Of a stretch of DNA of 43,394 nucleotides, positions 9,306-19,565 are shown one piece after another. The notes under the pieces were generated by a model, which was not told the origin of the DNA, ran no database searches, and saw nothing but the letters and a program-made list of their open reading frames with translations. The stretch is from Isohypsibius dastychi. Its lineage: Eukaryota; Tardigrada; Eutardigrada; Parachela; Isohypsibiidae. The position numbers and the translations under genes were made by a program. The stretch spans positions 1-43,394 of the forward strand of contig JAQIWT010000058.1 in assembly GCA_034696485.1 (NCBI GenBank), written 5' to 3'. Within the stretch, counting starts at the first letter, position 1. Every line of letters begins with the position of its first letter.

Positions 9306-10215
9306 TTACATCGCTGAAAATGCAGGGGAACAAAAGGGATGCGGCTCAGCCGTCACTTTACCAAGAATCATCGGAATAAAAGTCGTTTCATTATTTAAGA
9401 TATCTGAATTCCTCTCTCCAGAAGCTCCATGAATCAGGTTCCATATGGTTGTGCCTGCCCGGCCTCGGAAATTAGATCGACAAGTGACATTCTGGGATTT
9501 CAACATTCAAGAAATACGCCGAGAAACTCCGGAATATCCCGACGCTCCAGTTGCGGAGCTTGAGAAACCAACCAAAATAAAACTTTCACCTTCAATCCAA
9601 GCCCAAATGCATTTTGATGCAACGTTAGATCTCTAACTATCTCACGAAATCAGGGAACAACTCTTCAGGATCAAACGACCCGAGCGAGCATATCCATTCC
9701 AAACTTGATGTTGTTTAACTTCCATATTCTAAGCGAGGAATTTCAGAAACTGACCTTCTTCAAATTCATCGATTTTCAAAGCCATCATATGTGACGATTT
9801 AATTGAACAATGAAGTCAGTACTTCTAAAACATTCCACGCAGGAGAACTCTCGCCATTGGTGATCCGCTTTATCGGAACTCGTGAAAAGTTGTAACAACC
9901 GAGTTCATCGTATGATTGGCCTTGCACCGGCGTATCAGAATCAGTCAACCTTATTTGATCGTGGAAAACTAAATTCACTGTAACGATCGATCCAGAGTTC
10001 AAAGTCGGTAATGCTTGGCGATTTGCTACTTCAAAATCTCTTTTCAAGATATCGTGAACAAAACCTTTAGGTATGAAATTTCATTTTTCGCCCGTGTTAT
10101 TTCATCAAGATTAATTGCCCATGAGTTGAAAGATGATGATAGATGGTTAGTAGAAGCTGCAAGCCGAAAACTGGATGAAATAAGAAAAAATAGTGAAACT
10201 AGCAACTCAATTTGA
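9306..10215. other. Overlapping small ORFs, unidentified
   Basis: Small open frames occur on both strands: 9445-9636 plus, 10015-10215 plus (helical, E/R/K-rich C-terminus) and 10047-9799 minus (82 codons). None has a recognisable motif. The minus-strand pieces lie just downstream of the gag/protease-like remnant at 10360-11827 and might belong to it. Confidence 0.2.
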
Positions 10216-10359
10216 AAATTTTTGATGCTCAGGTCTCAGTAGCGTGTAAACTGGTATAGGTCACTCAATTTTGGACATTTTATTCACCACTTTTCTCATG
10301 TTTTTGAACCGTCAAACGCAACTAGTTTGAGATAAGTCCTGCTCAGTGATGATCGTTGG

Positions 10360-11827
10360 TTATTGTCCACTTTTTGACACGGCATTTGGCAGTTCAGAAT
10401 ATTTTCCAGCGCTTCGCCCAATTGCAAAATAATGTGATACAATTTTTTTCATCATTCCTGATGCAGAGCGAGAAACTACGTAATTAAACATGTTGATACC
10501 AGATTCAAATATCTCACATCGATTGTTGATGCCACTCGAAATAAAATGGACCACCAGTTGCCATAACACTCATCATCACAGAAAAATCACGACGAGCCTG
10601 AGGACCTCCGGGTGAGGTGATTGGCTGTCGGACAACAGGGTTCGCAGTGGGGTAGTGCGACCTAAAATTGATCTGCCACAGTTCCAGCATGTGACCGGCT
10701 TAGAAGGAGCTGACGTAGCCAGTCGGCTGATCATCTGCTTTGGGCGGTGAGTTGCACGTGAAGGTGGATTACTAACCAAGAGCAGACAACAGTTGATCTC
10801 GGGATGTCAAGGCTTGCCACAGTAGGAGCAATGGTAGACAAACTTGCAGCGATCTCTGCCGAGTGGAGTTCTGCAGAGTCAATCCCAACAAATAATCTTG
10901 CATAGCTGTTGGTAGCTAACAAACTGTGAGCACTGCTGCAGTCGAGGCGGTCATGTGCTATAAGAATTCAGCTAAAAAGTCGGCATCGGTTGGTACCTAG
11001 TGGACATCTGCGATAAGTGCTTGTAGATGAGTTTTGTGTCAAAGTCAAGGTCTCCAAGTTGTATGTCAACCGGCAGTTGTGGTGCTTTGGGCGACTGACA
11101 TTGACTTTACTTCGCACTCTCTTCACGGTGTGACTCCAGAACTCCTCTATGCTTCATTGAGGTACTGCTTGGGCATTTGTGAGTCCATGAGTGCTGTATT
11201 TTTGACATGAGTGTGCGGCGTTCTCTATTTTAGCTGGGTGGCCATTTCTTGAGGGTTGTACGTCTTACCCAAGTTGCGAAGAACGTCATACATCTCAAGA
11301 ACGGAATACCAAATTTTGGGAATAGATTCTCCGGTTTTCATGATTCTTCTACAGAGAGCCTAGATGCGCAGATCCAAACCATCAGGCCCCTGAATGCTGC
11401 GAGCAATTGATCCTCGAGACCTACGGCAACTACAGTGGTGCTTCAGGCGGTGATAGGTGTTTGCTCTTGGTTGCGCCGCTGCCACCAGCTAGCAGCATTG
11501 CTCTCAAGCTGACATGGCATTTCTTGAAGTGGCTGATCTTCGTTCCTCCCATTCGCCAACCTTACGCATTCACTCGTGTTGAGGAAGGATGTGATTTCTT
11601 CCTCCGGCTTGTTATTAAATGTTGGTAGCGCCGAGGGAGCTGGTCGGGCACGGGATGCACGCTGAGCAGGAACAAAAGCATTGGCTGGCTAATCGGCGAA
11701 CATTTGTATGGGTTGATTTTGTGCAATTGTAGATGAGATTGTTGTGGTCGTAGTTGTTGAAGTTGGTGCGGTGGTTGTAACTGTGACGGCAGAACCAGTC
11801 GAACCAGTTGTTGGAGTAGACATTGTC
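10360..11827 (-). mobile_element. Ty3/gypsy-type gag (and protease-like) remnant
   Basis: Minus strand from ATG at 11827. A Thr-rich leader is followed by a gag-core pattern, P-T-F-N-N-K-P-E-E-E-I-T-S-F-L-N-T and N-A-A-S-W-W-Q-R, as in LTR-retrotransposon capsid proteins. Further down, 10830-10789 encodes a C-x2-C-x4-H-x4-C zinc knuckle (C-S-Y-C-G-K-P-stop-H-P-E-I-N-C) carrying an in-frame TGA. A second C-W-N-C half-knuckle then loses its His and last Cys to a frame change. At 10569-10360 a frame with E-S-G-I-N resembles the D-S-G-A motif of a retroviral-type aspartic protease with Asp replaced (weak). Gag carries two further stops. No LTRs were located. Confidence 0.6.
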
Positions 11828-11934
11828 AGCCGATTGAGACATACGTGTCCCTCATAACCAAAAGCGCAGTACTGATCGTCCTACATGCATTGCGAAAGTT
11901 TCAACAATGGTCATCAAACTGACCCTATCAGTAC

Positions 11935-12351
11935 ATGTTCAGGTTCCCCTCAGACGGTTGTCATTCAAAAAACGAGAGGCAGTGAGTGAATTGTTGCTTG
12001 AAACGTGCCTGAAGGAATCCCGGAACATCAAGGAGCTCATATCAGACCTCTATCCATCTTGTTAAGAAGTTCACTGGCAAAGACAGGATGGTTGACGATT
12101 TTTGGCAACTGAATAAGATCATCAATCCACTACGGTACAAAATGCCCTTCAAGGCTAATATACCGGACCAAATGTGGGATTGCCCATATCATACCAACAT
12201 GGACCACTGCGCAGAATTTGATCAGCAGCCGGTAGCAGAGGAACGTAGGGAACCTTACAATCTGCCTGCCTTCGGTAGTAGCAATAGGGTCGTTATAGGC
12301 ACTGCACACATGTCCATGATTATGTCACGGTGGTGTAATGACAATCGATAA
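11935..12351 (+). pseudogene. Reverse-transcriptase fragment (LTR retrotransposon)
   Basis: The plus strand carries the N-terminal part of an RT domain. The first frame (about 11935-12062) contains V-P-L-R-R-L-S-F-K-K-R-E and ends at TAA. A shifted frame gives R-M-V-D-D-F-W-Q-L-N-K-I-I-N-P and R-Y-K-M-P-F, matching the V-D-Y-R-x-L-N-x-x-T...Y-P-M-P segment that carries the first catalytic Asp in Ty3/gypsy RTs. The downstream Y-x-D-D region is not found. It lies head to head with the gag remnant that starts at 11827 on the other strand, so the two are separate insertions or a rearranged element. Confidence 0.65.
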
Positions 12352-12806
12352 TCTATGACCTTCGATTTGCGAGACAACGCGAGTGATTGTTTTGTTAGAA
12401 ACATACGCGTTCATCGCGTATGACTCGAGTTGAGAAACAAAGTCAGCCAAACGGATGGAAATGTTTGAACCAAGTTATCGGAGAACCTTCTTCATTAACG
12501 TTTTGCCATCCACTTTATTTCAACAAAACGTTGCGATATTGTTTGAGTTGAGAAGAAGCATTCCCTCTTGAATATCAATGGAATAGTTTGCGGAACTTCC
12601 AAGAACATGCGTGACCACCGGGCGTCATGGAGAAACGCAGACTGACCCAGCAAGTTACGTGCACAATCTGACTTTTCGAAAGAAAACGAAGAATGTTCAC
12701 GGATTACACCATACGTATTTATAATCAGCCCACGACATCACCAGCTACAGACACTCTCTGGAACCATTATAAAACGCCAGTACCGGGAGGTCCACAGTAA
12801 CACTGG
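12352..12806. other. Intergenic stretch, no feature seen
   Basis: This follows the RT fragment. All six frames are interrupted and no repeat or motif was recognised. It may be further decayed retroelement. Confidence 0.35.
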
Positions 12807-13001
12807 TTACGCACAATGCAGAGTGGCCAGACCGAGATAGACCACCAAAGTTCCAGCAATAGAGACAAATAAGAAAGGACCACTCATGCTTATCATTCTG
12901 ATATCCATACTGAAAAATTGGAAAACAAAACGGCTAGATCCATAAATCTGATGCTCAAGTTGGGTCCATGACAGACTATAACTTCCGTCTACTTCGTTCA
13001 T
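12807..13001 (-). CDS. Small ORF ending in a membrane segment
   Basis: A 64-codon minus-strand ORF. After a polar start (M-N-E-V-D-G-S) it ends in a hydrophobic stretch containing G-P-F-L-F-V-S-I-A-G-T-L-V-V-Y-L-G-L, then stops. It shares V-Y-L-G-L and about 15 nearby bases (AGACCGAGATA) with the ORF at 992-1183. The family is unknown. A tail-anchored peptide or the last exon of a membrane or envelope protein are the possibilities. Confidence 0.25.
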   Translation of the reverse strand: MNEVDGSYSLSWTQLEHQIYGSSRFVFQFFSMDIRMISMSGPFLFVSIAGTLVVYLGLATLHCA

Positions 13002-13122
13002 TTTATTCCGTCATGTCTGTCCGTTCCGTCAGGGGTATTCGTGGATGGCTCACCAGTCGCATTTGCAACTGAGTTGGTTGCTATGGAACGAAAAAACGCC
13101 ACAGTTGAGAAATGGGAACATA

Positions 13123-14692
13123 TTACTTGTGAGAATAAGCCGACATACCAAATACCGGAAAATACCACCCGTCCACAATAAACCGCCCAAGATTTGATGA
13201 GCCATATTTTGGCTCCTCCACATACACTTGCAGTTCAGTAAGAGTTGTTCTCAGTTCCGGCACCGCCAATCCGTTTCGGAGCAGCAATAACTGAAAGTCA
13301 TCTGATTGTTGCAGGTTCTGCGTGTCAGTCAAAAAGGTTATGTGTTTGTAGTCGAATCGACGTTCTTTGAGTAGTGCCGATTGGAGCATGGATATCGCCA
13401 TTTCGCGCCAAACGAGAGGCAGGCAGTTGAGCGAATCGGCGAACGTGGTCAGGCATTCTTGCACCATATCCATCGCCTTTTTGCTTGCCTTTTGCCTCGC
13501 TAGAACAAGACCATTGAACATGTGATGAGAGTGTTGTGAGAAAAAACACCATGCACCAAGTGGAAAATGAACTTACCTTGATTCACTCGATTGCTGTCAA
13601 TGGCTTCATTCTTGAGTCGCTCTGTTTCAGCGAGTTATCTCCACAGGTCGGCGATCAGGTCATCTTTATCTTTCGCAATCGGCGGTGATGAGGACTCGAC
13701 CGCAAGTGTTTGACGGGCAGAATCCTTAAATGAGGGGAAACATCCCACCTTGACCTGCGTCGTCTGAATCTCAGGCGATTGCGCTGTTTCTTGTTCCTTC
13801 CGGGTCGATCGCGCTTTCGTCGCCGGCAACGTAGACTTGATCTCGGGGGATCATGGTGTGGGTAGTTCGTCCTCGATGATTTCAACATTGGCTGGCGAAT
13901 AAGTGTGAACTGGGGCACGGCCTTCTTCTCTTATTGCGGCAATTCGAGGGGACCTGGTAATTGATGCCTTTGGCACTTGCGACTTGCCCAACCCTATGAT
14001 AATCCAACGTCATGAGAACTGTTTGTTCTACACCGAAGAAAAACAAGAGCATACCTTTGATTGATCTATCGCCTCTTAAACTGTTGATAATTTCAGGGTC
14101 ACCGTTCGCATGGGAAATGTTGCGACTCGATGATGCAGATGGAGGTTTCCTGATTGTAGAGTTGGGTTTTGATTGTCGGGGTCTGTTTACCACTGGTTTT
14201 GAAAAAGATGCTAAAAAGTAAACGTGGCCAGTACTGCTTTTCGATTCAGATGACAACCAATTTTAAAATCTGACAATGAGAAAAATACCTTGTCCATTGG
14301 GAGAAGTTGCTGCGGTATGCCTCTTTCTGCCAGGCGCGACCAAAGATCCAGAGTCGTCGTCCCTTTGACGACGCCCTGAGGCAGGGAGACCTCTGACTAC
14401 AACGAAAGAGTAAATAAATAAAGCAAAGACACCAGTTCCAAGTGCGCGCGGTTATTTCGGTGTCAAGACGGCAAACAATCTATAAGACAGGGACAGAATC
14501 ACGATACAGAAAAAAGTCATACGCGATGGTTTGGTGTGAGCTGGATGGTTGGATGATAGATGCATGTGGTGACGGAGACTGGGATTCCTGCTGATTGTTT
14601 GCTGTAGCAGACGCTGTTGCTGCAGCTAACGCATTTCTGACTACACGTGTATTTTCTCCCTCCTGAATGGCGTCGAAATAATCGTCGTCCAT
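13123..14692 (-). pseudogene. Unidentified multi-exon gene, apparently pseudogenised
   Basis: Exon-like segments on the minus strand: 14692 to about 14530 (M-D-D-D-Y-F-D-A-I-Q, then an Ala/Gln/Ser-rich tract), 14396-14289 and 14210-13954 (Pro/Ser/Arg-rich; their joint closes in phase), 13909-13577, and 13499-13123. The last two join cleanly (donor GTAAGT at 13576, acceptor TTCTAG ending at 13500) and give a helical C-terminal region with K-A-M-D-M-V-Q-E-C and L-Q-S-A-L-L-K-E-R-R. Two stops interrupt the 13909-13577 exon and two other junctions are out of phase. A disordered N-terminus plus a folded C-terminal domain is suggested. The family is not recognised. Confidence 0.4.
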
Positions 14693-14699
14693 CTCGGAT

Positions 14700-15024
14700 G
14701 GTAAACGGTCTTAGGATCCATCCAAATGTGGCACTGTCAAATCGGAACAGACATTCATCCAGACGATTTGGGTGAGATTTTCGCATTTAATACCCTCACT
14801 TGGTTCGTTTGCTGCATTTGGATCCATCGTCTCGAGTCCAAACTTACCAACAACAAGCAAGATTGTGAAGAATTGTTGACTATTCCAATCAACATTGACT
14901 GACCAAAATGGAGCAGCACAAATTCAATTCAACAGACAAACAGCGATGAAAGAAATGACACGAAAGCGCCAGTCAATTGAAACTTCAACGGCGTACAAGA
15001 GGGTTCGGGGCAATTTGAAATAAA
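14700..15024. other. Upstream flank, nothing certain
   Basis: On the minus strand a frame from ATG at 14826 (M-D-P-N-A-A-N-E) runs toward the pseudogene at 13123-14692 but meets TAA at about 14710. It could be a first exon if an intron removes the stop. No other feature was seen. Confidence 0.2.
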
Positions 15025-15642
15025 ATGGAAATCAGCTGGATGGGATGGGTGTGGCCGTGGGGGTGGGGGTGGCATAATCATGGCAAGACGCAATATATTT
15101 TCCACAACAAACAGCTCGCTGCGACGAAGCAGAATCGTGGAATTTTTTTTTTGCCACATTCAGCAAAAGCCTCCTTTCGAGGCACTTCTTGTGATTGTTT
15201 GTATCAGATCTATCGGAGAGTGACTGGATTCGATATCTCGACTGAGCAACCAGCCGATCGACATGAGACGTCAAAAACGATCACATCTGGAAGATACAGT
15301 ACGAATGGCAGTGTCTTATCGGGATTTTGCAAATCTTCCGCCCGTGTTATCACAACACCTGACGACTCACACTGTGAACTGGAAAACTGGCATGACGACG
15401 AACCATCTCTTGAAGATCAACCTATGGATCAGGTGAGGGCGTCCATAACGTCAGCACCTGCACGAGCGACTGGCCAGTGGCAAACTGAGCGAAAACTTCG
15501 AATTGCGAAAAGAAAAGTTGACATTTACCCCTCTGCTGTTTCTGCTTTCGAATCAGAATATCCAACCGATTTGGGGAGAAACATCAAACCTACGAGTGCC
15601 ACACCCGTTCAAGTGGTTACGACGGAAAGACTCATAAGTTAG
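15025..15642 (+). CDS. Unidentified 205-codon ORF with G-rich start
   Basis: This is the longest single open frame in the left part of the window. Its first 20 codons lie in a G-rich run at 15040-15072 (four or more G-tracts, a potential G-quadruplex) and read Trp/Gly-rich, which looks incidental. From about codon 70 the composition is protein-like, Ser/Thr/Glu-rich and polar (D-D-S-H-C-E-L-E-N-W-H-D-D-E). The real coding region may therefore be an exon that starts later. No domain was recognised and no upstream or downstream exon was firmly linked, although two coding-like segments follow at 15957-16280. Confidence 0.3.
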   Translation: MEISWMGWVWPWGWGWHNHGKTQYIFHNKQLAATKQNRGIFFLPHSAKASFRGTSCDCLYQIYRRVTGFDISTEQPADRHETSKTITSGRYSTNGSVLSGFCKSSARVITTPDDSHCELENWHDDEPSLEDQPMDQVRASITSAPARATGQWQTERKLRIAKRKVDIYPSAVSAFESEYPTDLGRNIKPTSATPVQVVTTERLIS

Positions 15643-15956
15643 ATGGTTTTTGTGCTAATACTAAATGGGCCTGTTATTGTGATGCAATGAAAAGGAACGG
15701 TGGTTTTCACGCTAACATAACATGCTGTTCATCCAAACCCAGAGCAAAATGTAGAGAGCAGTCAGAATGGGACAGCTCCCAATCTGTAGGTTCGCTTTGT
15801 TCGAATGTTCACGCTTTGTCAAATTTGCAAACTTCACGGTCTACTGGTGTTGACCATTGTTCTTTCTCGCATTTGCTTATTTCTCCGTAAACCAACCTCG
15901 CTGTTTCTTGCCATGGCTTATTATCGACCGCTGCCAGCGGTCTTATTATTGTCTTG

Positions 15957-16280
15957 GTCTTATATTGTGGACACATATGTCTACGATAATATCAATCATA
16001 GTATGGATCATGGTGGATCGGATAGTTCTCAATCCCGAGGGTTTCGACGAGATTTAATGAGCACGGTAGAACGGAGGGATCGTCAAAAAGCGATTCAAAA
16101 ACAGGTACTACGATATTAATTGAGTGCTTGACAATCGGAAAATTTTGTTTCTTTGTTCAATTGAACGAGAGTTCGGTTCGAGAGTGACGACGAAGAGCTA
16201 TTGCTGATGACAGATTGGCGGAAAAGGAAGCGGTCATCGCTGGGAAGGATATCGAAATACAGGAATGGTTGGCTCACTGT
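15957..16280 (+). CDS. Two exon-like segments of an unidentified gene
   Basis: The first segment ends at a donor GTACTA at about 16106 and reads S-M-D-H-G-G-S-D-S-S-Q-S then R-R-D-R-Q-K-A-I-Q-K-Q. The second, about 16199-16280, is a charged amphipathic helix (D-R-L-A-E-K-E-A-V-I-A-G-K-D-I-E) ending at a good donor, GTGAGT at 16280. Together they look like a coiled-coil-forming piece. The starting ATG and terminal exon are not located. They may continue the ORF at 15025-15642. The family is unknown. Confidence 0.25.
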
Positions 16281-16284
16281 GTGA

Positions 16285-17206
16285 GTTTGCTGCTGTTCAA
16301 TACTTAAAGAAATACCATCATCACTGATTCAATAACTCTCTCCTTGGAATAAGATCACCCCCCCTTTCCCCTCCGAAATGTGAGTCCGAATTCTTCCTCG
16401 TATTTAAATCACTATCCTCGGAAGTTGCGTTTTTCTATTACGTGACAGCTCCGAAAAAAACCATCTCTGGCTTTTAATTCTGTGAATATTTGGTTTTTTC
16501 TGTTTCGAAACATGAGATGTTTGGCATTGCAGTTGTAGTTGTCTTTGGAAGAGAGGGTACACGGAACCCAGGAAGTCATGCAGCAAACGGAAGTTGAAGA
16601 GATTGGAGTTTTTTACACGGTTATTTCTGATCGTTTCTTGAATCCAAATTATTCCACATCCATAGTCGAGACTGTTTCTATGATCTCACACTTTTTATCG
16701 TCTTGATTTGATTGTCTTGGTTTGGAGGTTACCAAAGTCTCTGGTTCGATGTAGATGAATGAATTGCTTCGCAAATCTGCTCAACACAACGTGGCGATAT
16801 GGCATTACTCGGTAATTCAGTACTGAGATGATAGCACATAGACGGTAGTACTCGTGCTTAAATATGAACAGAGAGAATATTATATGTAACGATGAAAGAT
16901 TTGTTTTAGCAATCACATCGTCGCAAATTATTACATGACTCTCCGATAAATCTACATTCGCATTATGTGATTTGACACCAAGTAACCAATCAAGTTTGTA
17001 TTTAGTTTTCCGATCAATTTCCATCATCAAACTTGGATTATCCGGTGCCTATTTGTCGTGATTTCCCACCTGAAACAATAAAGGAGTAGATTAATGTACG
17101 AAAAGAGAACCACAAGACATTCGAGGAAACATTATGGAGATTTCTATCATTTCGCTTATCGGCGTGTAGTTTTATACAGAAAAAGAACGTTTCGTTGGTT
17201 TTATAA
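16285..17206. other. Long stretch without recognisable gene
   Basis: AT-rich sequence. The largest ORF (17030-16695 minus, 111 codons) is Ile/Val/His-rich with no motif and no splice-linked partner. No repeats, hairpins or RNA genes were recognised. Confidence 0.35.
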
Positions 17207-17566
17207 TTAATATTCACCATTTCGTAGTGACGAATTGGACTCCAAATTATGGACACCAAGGTCATCGTCGTCCTTCGGATTCCCCCGATAGTCTGTAGCA
17301 TGATGAGAAACATAATTGCGTGTGGTTGGGTGGTGTATTACGAAACAAAACGAGAAATAACACCCACTGTATGAATATTCGTTACCTCTTTCCACGTTGG
17401 AAATTGAATTTTCTCCCGTCTGGTTCGTTTCTGGACAGGTATGTTCTTTGACAGTTGCGACGTCGGGCATATCTTTTCTCAACAGACGGCCTTCAAACCG
17501 AGCTCTCTGATTGGGATCGGCGGACACTTGGGTTTTGGGATTCTTTTTCGGGGAAACGACTGACAT
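17207..17566 (-). CDS. Small two-exon gene candidate (88 aa)
   Basis: The ATG at 17566 opens M-S-V-V-S-P-K-K-N-P-K-T. Exon 1 ends at 17386 (donor GTAACG) and exon 2 starts at 17292 after CTACAG. The phases match (1 and 2 bases) and the frame closes at the stop ending at 17207, giving 88 residues. The protein is polar throughout: basic N-terminus, central C-P-E-T-N-Q-T-G-E-N, acidic run D-D-D-D-L, then Ser/Asn-rich. It is probably disordered. The 93-bp intron is itself a multiple of three and open, so retention would give a longer product. The family is unknown. Confidence 0.35.
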   Translation of the reverse strand: MSVVSPKKNPKTQVSADPNQRARFEGRLLRKDMPDVATVKEHTCPETNQTGENSISNVERGNEYSYSGCYFSFCFVIHHPTTRNYVSHHATDYRGNPKDDDDLGVHNLESNSSLRNGEY

Positions 17567-18340
17567 TGTTGCACTGAGACTTTTTGCTCCATTTCGTTCC
17601 GCTGATTACTTCTTGGAAGTTCCCGGTTTATGACTGGTTGGTTGGGCTTTTCCATCTCGAATTATGATAAAAAGAAGTATAGCTAACTGTTGTCTATTGC
17701 AAGTGAATGATTATTAAGAATTACTCGACTCGATTGTTATCTTGAACTTTACCTCCAGAAAGCAAAAATTGAAATATCTGTATTTTCCTTCTTCAATTCG
17801 TTGAGCTAAGAAAAGAATGACCGTTTCAGATTTGTTCTACGACTTCCTGTTTATGAGATAAATCACCCAATCTTTCAAACTGTATTGTATGCGGAGAACT
17901 TAACCAGTCCCCCCATCCCCTACATTTTTTCAACCTTATGTATACTTCTTTTGACATTCCAACCGGAAGTTATTCCAATCCCCGACCAGACCCTCTCCTC
18001 GACCGCGAACCTCCATTTTAACACTTCTGCGAATCCTAAACAAGGTCCCAGTTCCCCAACCCCACCGTTTCGTGAGCAAATTCTGCCATATTTCATCAAG
18101 TTTGAGGATCCGGGACTTTTCTTGTAATTGTAATCGGATCGCTTCGACACCAGTCTCGTTCGGTTTCTCGTGGGAAATTCGACTAAAAAATCAGTCCATC
18201 GATCAAGTCTGATTTCTGGAGGTTATGTCCAAGAATGTCCAATTCAAACGTAAATTCGAACTCGAATTATCATTCCGTGTATAACAGCAAATAGGCATGT
18301 TTTGTCAAGTAGGTGGTTGGGAACAAGCGGAGAAAATAGT
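17567..18340. other. Intergenic stretch, no gene recognised
   Basis: Both strands are open around 17885-18150 (about 80 codons each way, Pro/Ser-rich on plus). Mirror-image openness with no motif suggests composition rather than coding. Confidence 0.3.
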
Positions 18341-18676
18341 TCATAATGTCACCGACCTTCTTGTGGGGTCAAAAGTTGATGTTCTCGTTGTCTTTCCTTT
18401 TTTCACGGATGCGGTTGCTGCTTTTGAGTGCGCAATGTCATGTTCAATCTTCTCTTTTCGTTTCAACTCAAGCCAGCTGCGATTCGAGGGGATTGCTATT
18501 CGAGCTTTGCCTCGAAGTTGCAATCGTCGTTGAGCAAGTGTTACTGTTTCGCACGGTTGCCCCCGAGTTCCTGAAGTTGCTGGCTGTTCATCGACAGACG
18601 CTCGTTCAGGTATCATATGCAATGTGCTTTGTGAATCCTGCGAAGAAGACGGGTTCGGTACGGAGGAATCATCCAT
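18341..18676 (-). CDS. Unidentified Ser/Arg/Lys-rich ORF
   Basis: A 111-codon minus-strand ORF beginning M-D-D-S-S-V-P-N-P-S-S-S-Q-D-S-Q. After a Ser/Gln-rich start it becomes basic (R-R-L-Q-L-R-G-K-A-R, then L-K-R-K-E-K-I-E and V-K-K-G-K), as in a nuclear protein. Possible donors near its 3' end (GTCGGT or GTGACA, about 18345-18353) mean it may be a first exon. The opposite strand is also open, which lowers confidence. Confidence 0.3.
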   Translation of the reverse strand: MDDSSVPNPSSSQDSQSTLHMIPERASVDEQPATSGTRGQPCETVTLAQRRLQLRGKARIAIPSNRSWLELKRKEKIEHDIAHSKAATASVKKGKTTRTSTFDPTRRSVTL

Positions 18677-18929
18677 AATGGCCGGCTAAAAAAAACAAAA
18701 CGTCGAATACCATCGCGGAACGTACGGAAATAAATGCTGGTTCTCGTTAAACCTGAACGGTGGATCTGAGCAAAATCTATCACCTTTCTGAATGAACAGA
18801 GTTGACGGTGGAAGATAGATAGAGGTAAAAAGCGTTAATTAAAACTTGAATGAGATTTTCTGATCGATTCGACTTTTGTTTCTACAACATTTTTGGCCCC
18901 CGGGGTTATCGCTCTAAAACTAAACGGAG

Positions 18930-18947
18930 CCTCCTACCTGTAGGAGG
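18930..18947. other. Perfect 8-bp hairpin
   Basis: CCTCCTAC and GTAGGAGG separated by 2 nt form a perfect short hairpin about 75 bp before the next ATG at 19020. It is not followed by a T-run on the plus strand, so it is not terminator-like. It could be a small structural element or chance. Confidence 0.4.
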
Positions 18948-19019
18948 GTGATTTTGATATTGTAGAAGTTTGGGTTGTTGCGTTTGGATTTTGTTATTTC
19001 CGGCCTTTATCGAACAAAA

Positions 19020-19565
19020 ATGACATTTACTACTCCAACCCAGATGTTCCCTTCGCAGGTGTCGATAGAATATATTTCCCCTCCGGAACCATCTCAGCTG
19101 ATATTTTCATCGGAACCAACTCAGGTTTTTCTATCGCAAGAGTCTACTCAGTCGTTTCCGTCTTTGCAACTCTCTCAACGCCGTGACGTGGAAACTGATA
19201 AATCGAAATCTGACACCGACAATGACGTTGAATATCTTGGAACAACTCATGCATCTCGTAGAGGCTAGTCCAAATCGACGCGCGGGAAGTAACCACATTC
19301 AGAAACTCAGCCACGGATGGCAAAAGACGGAACTCCCTTGATCACTTCATAATTTCTGCCACTGGGATCCGATGGTCGGCATCATGCGGATTTGCATGTG
19401 CCTACGAAACTTGTACCGGGATCATTGCGCAATGCCACCAAAAATTGTCCACTCCAATTGTCGACTAAGAAAGGAGCTGTTTCTCGGGATTCTGCAGTGA
19501 AAGTCCACGGATCCAAATCCGTCTGCGTCAAGGCCCATGCACGTGCTGCCAAGAAACGTCGTTAA
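19020..19565 (+). pseudogene. SQ/TQ-cluster nuclear protein, disrupted by three stops
   Basis: From ATG at 19020 one frame runs 182 codons to TAA at 19563-19565, interrupted by in-frame TAG at 19266, TAA at 19290 and TAA at 19350, with no indels. Residues 1-53 contain seven S/T-Q dipeptides (positions 7, 12, 25, 34, 39, 43 and 52), an SQ/TQ cluster as seen in substrates of ATM/ATR-type kinases. An acidic stretch D-T-D-N-D-V-E-Y-L-G follows, which has the form of a SUMO-interacting motif (weak). The C-terminus is basic and ends A-A-K-K-R-R, like a nuclear localisation signal. The long conserved frame with only point stops suggests recent loss. An intron removing the stops was considered, but its phases did not fit. 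Confidence 0.45.

Noticed and set aside
9799-10047. Minus ORF as a retroviral-type protease
   Set aside because: It has Ser/Asp-containing stretches but no D-S/T-G motif and no continuity with the gag remnant.
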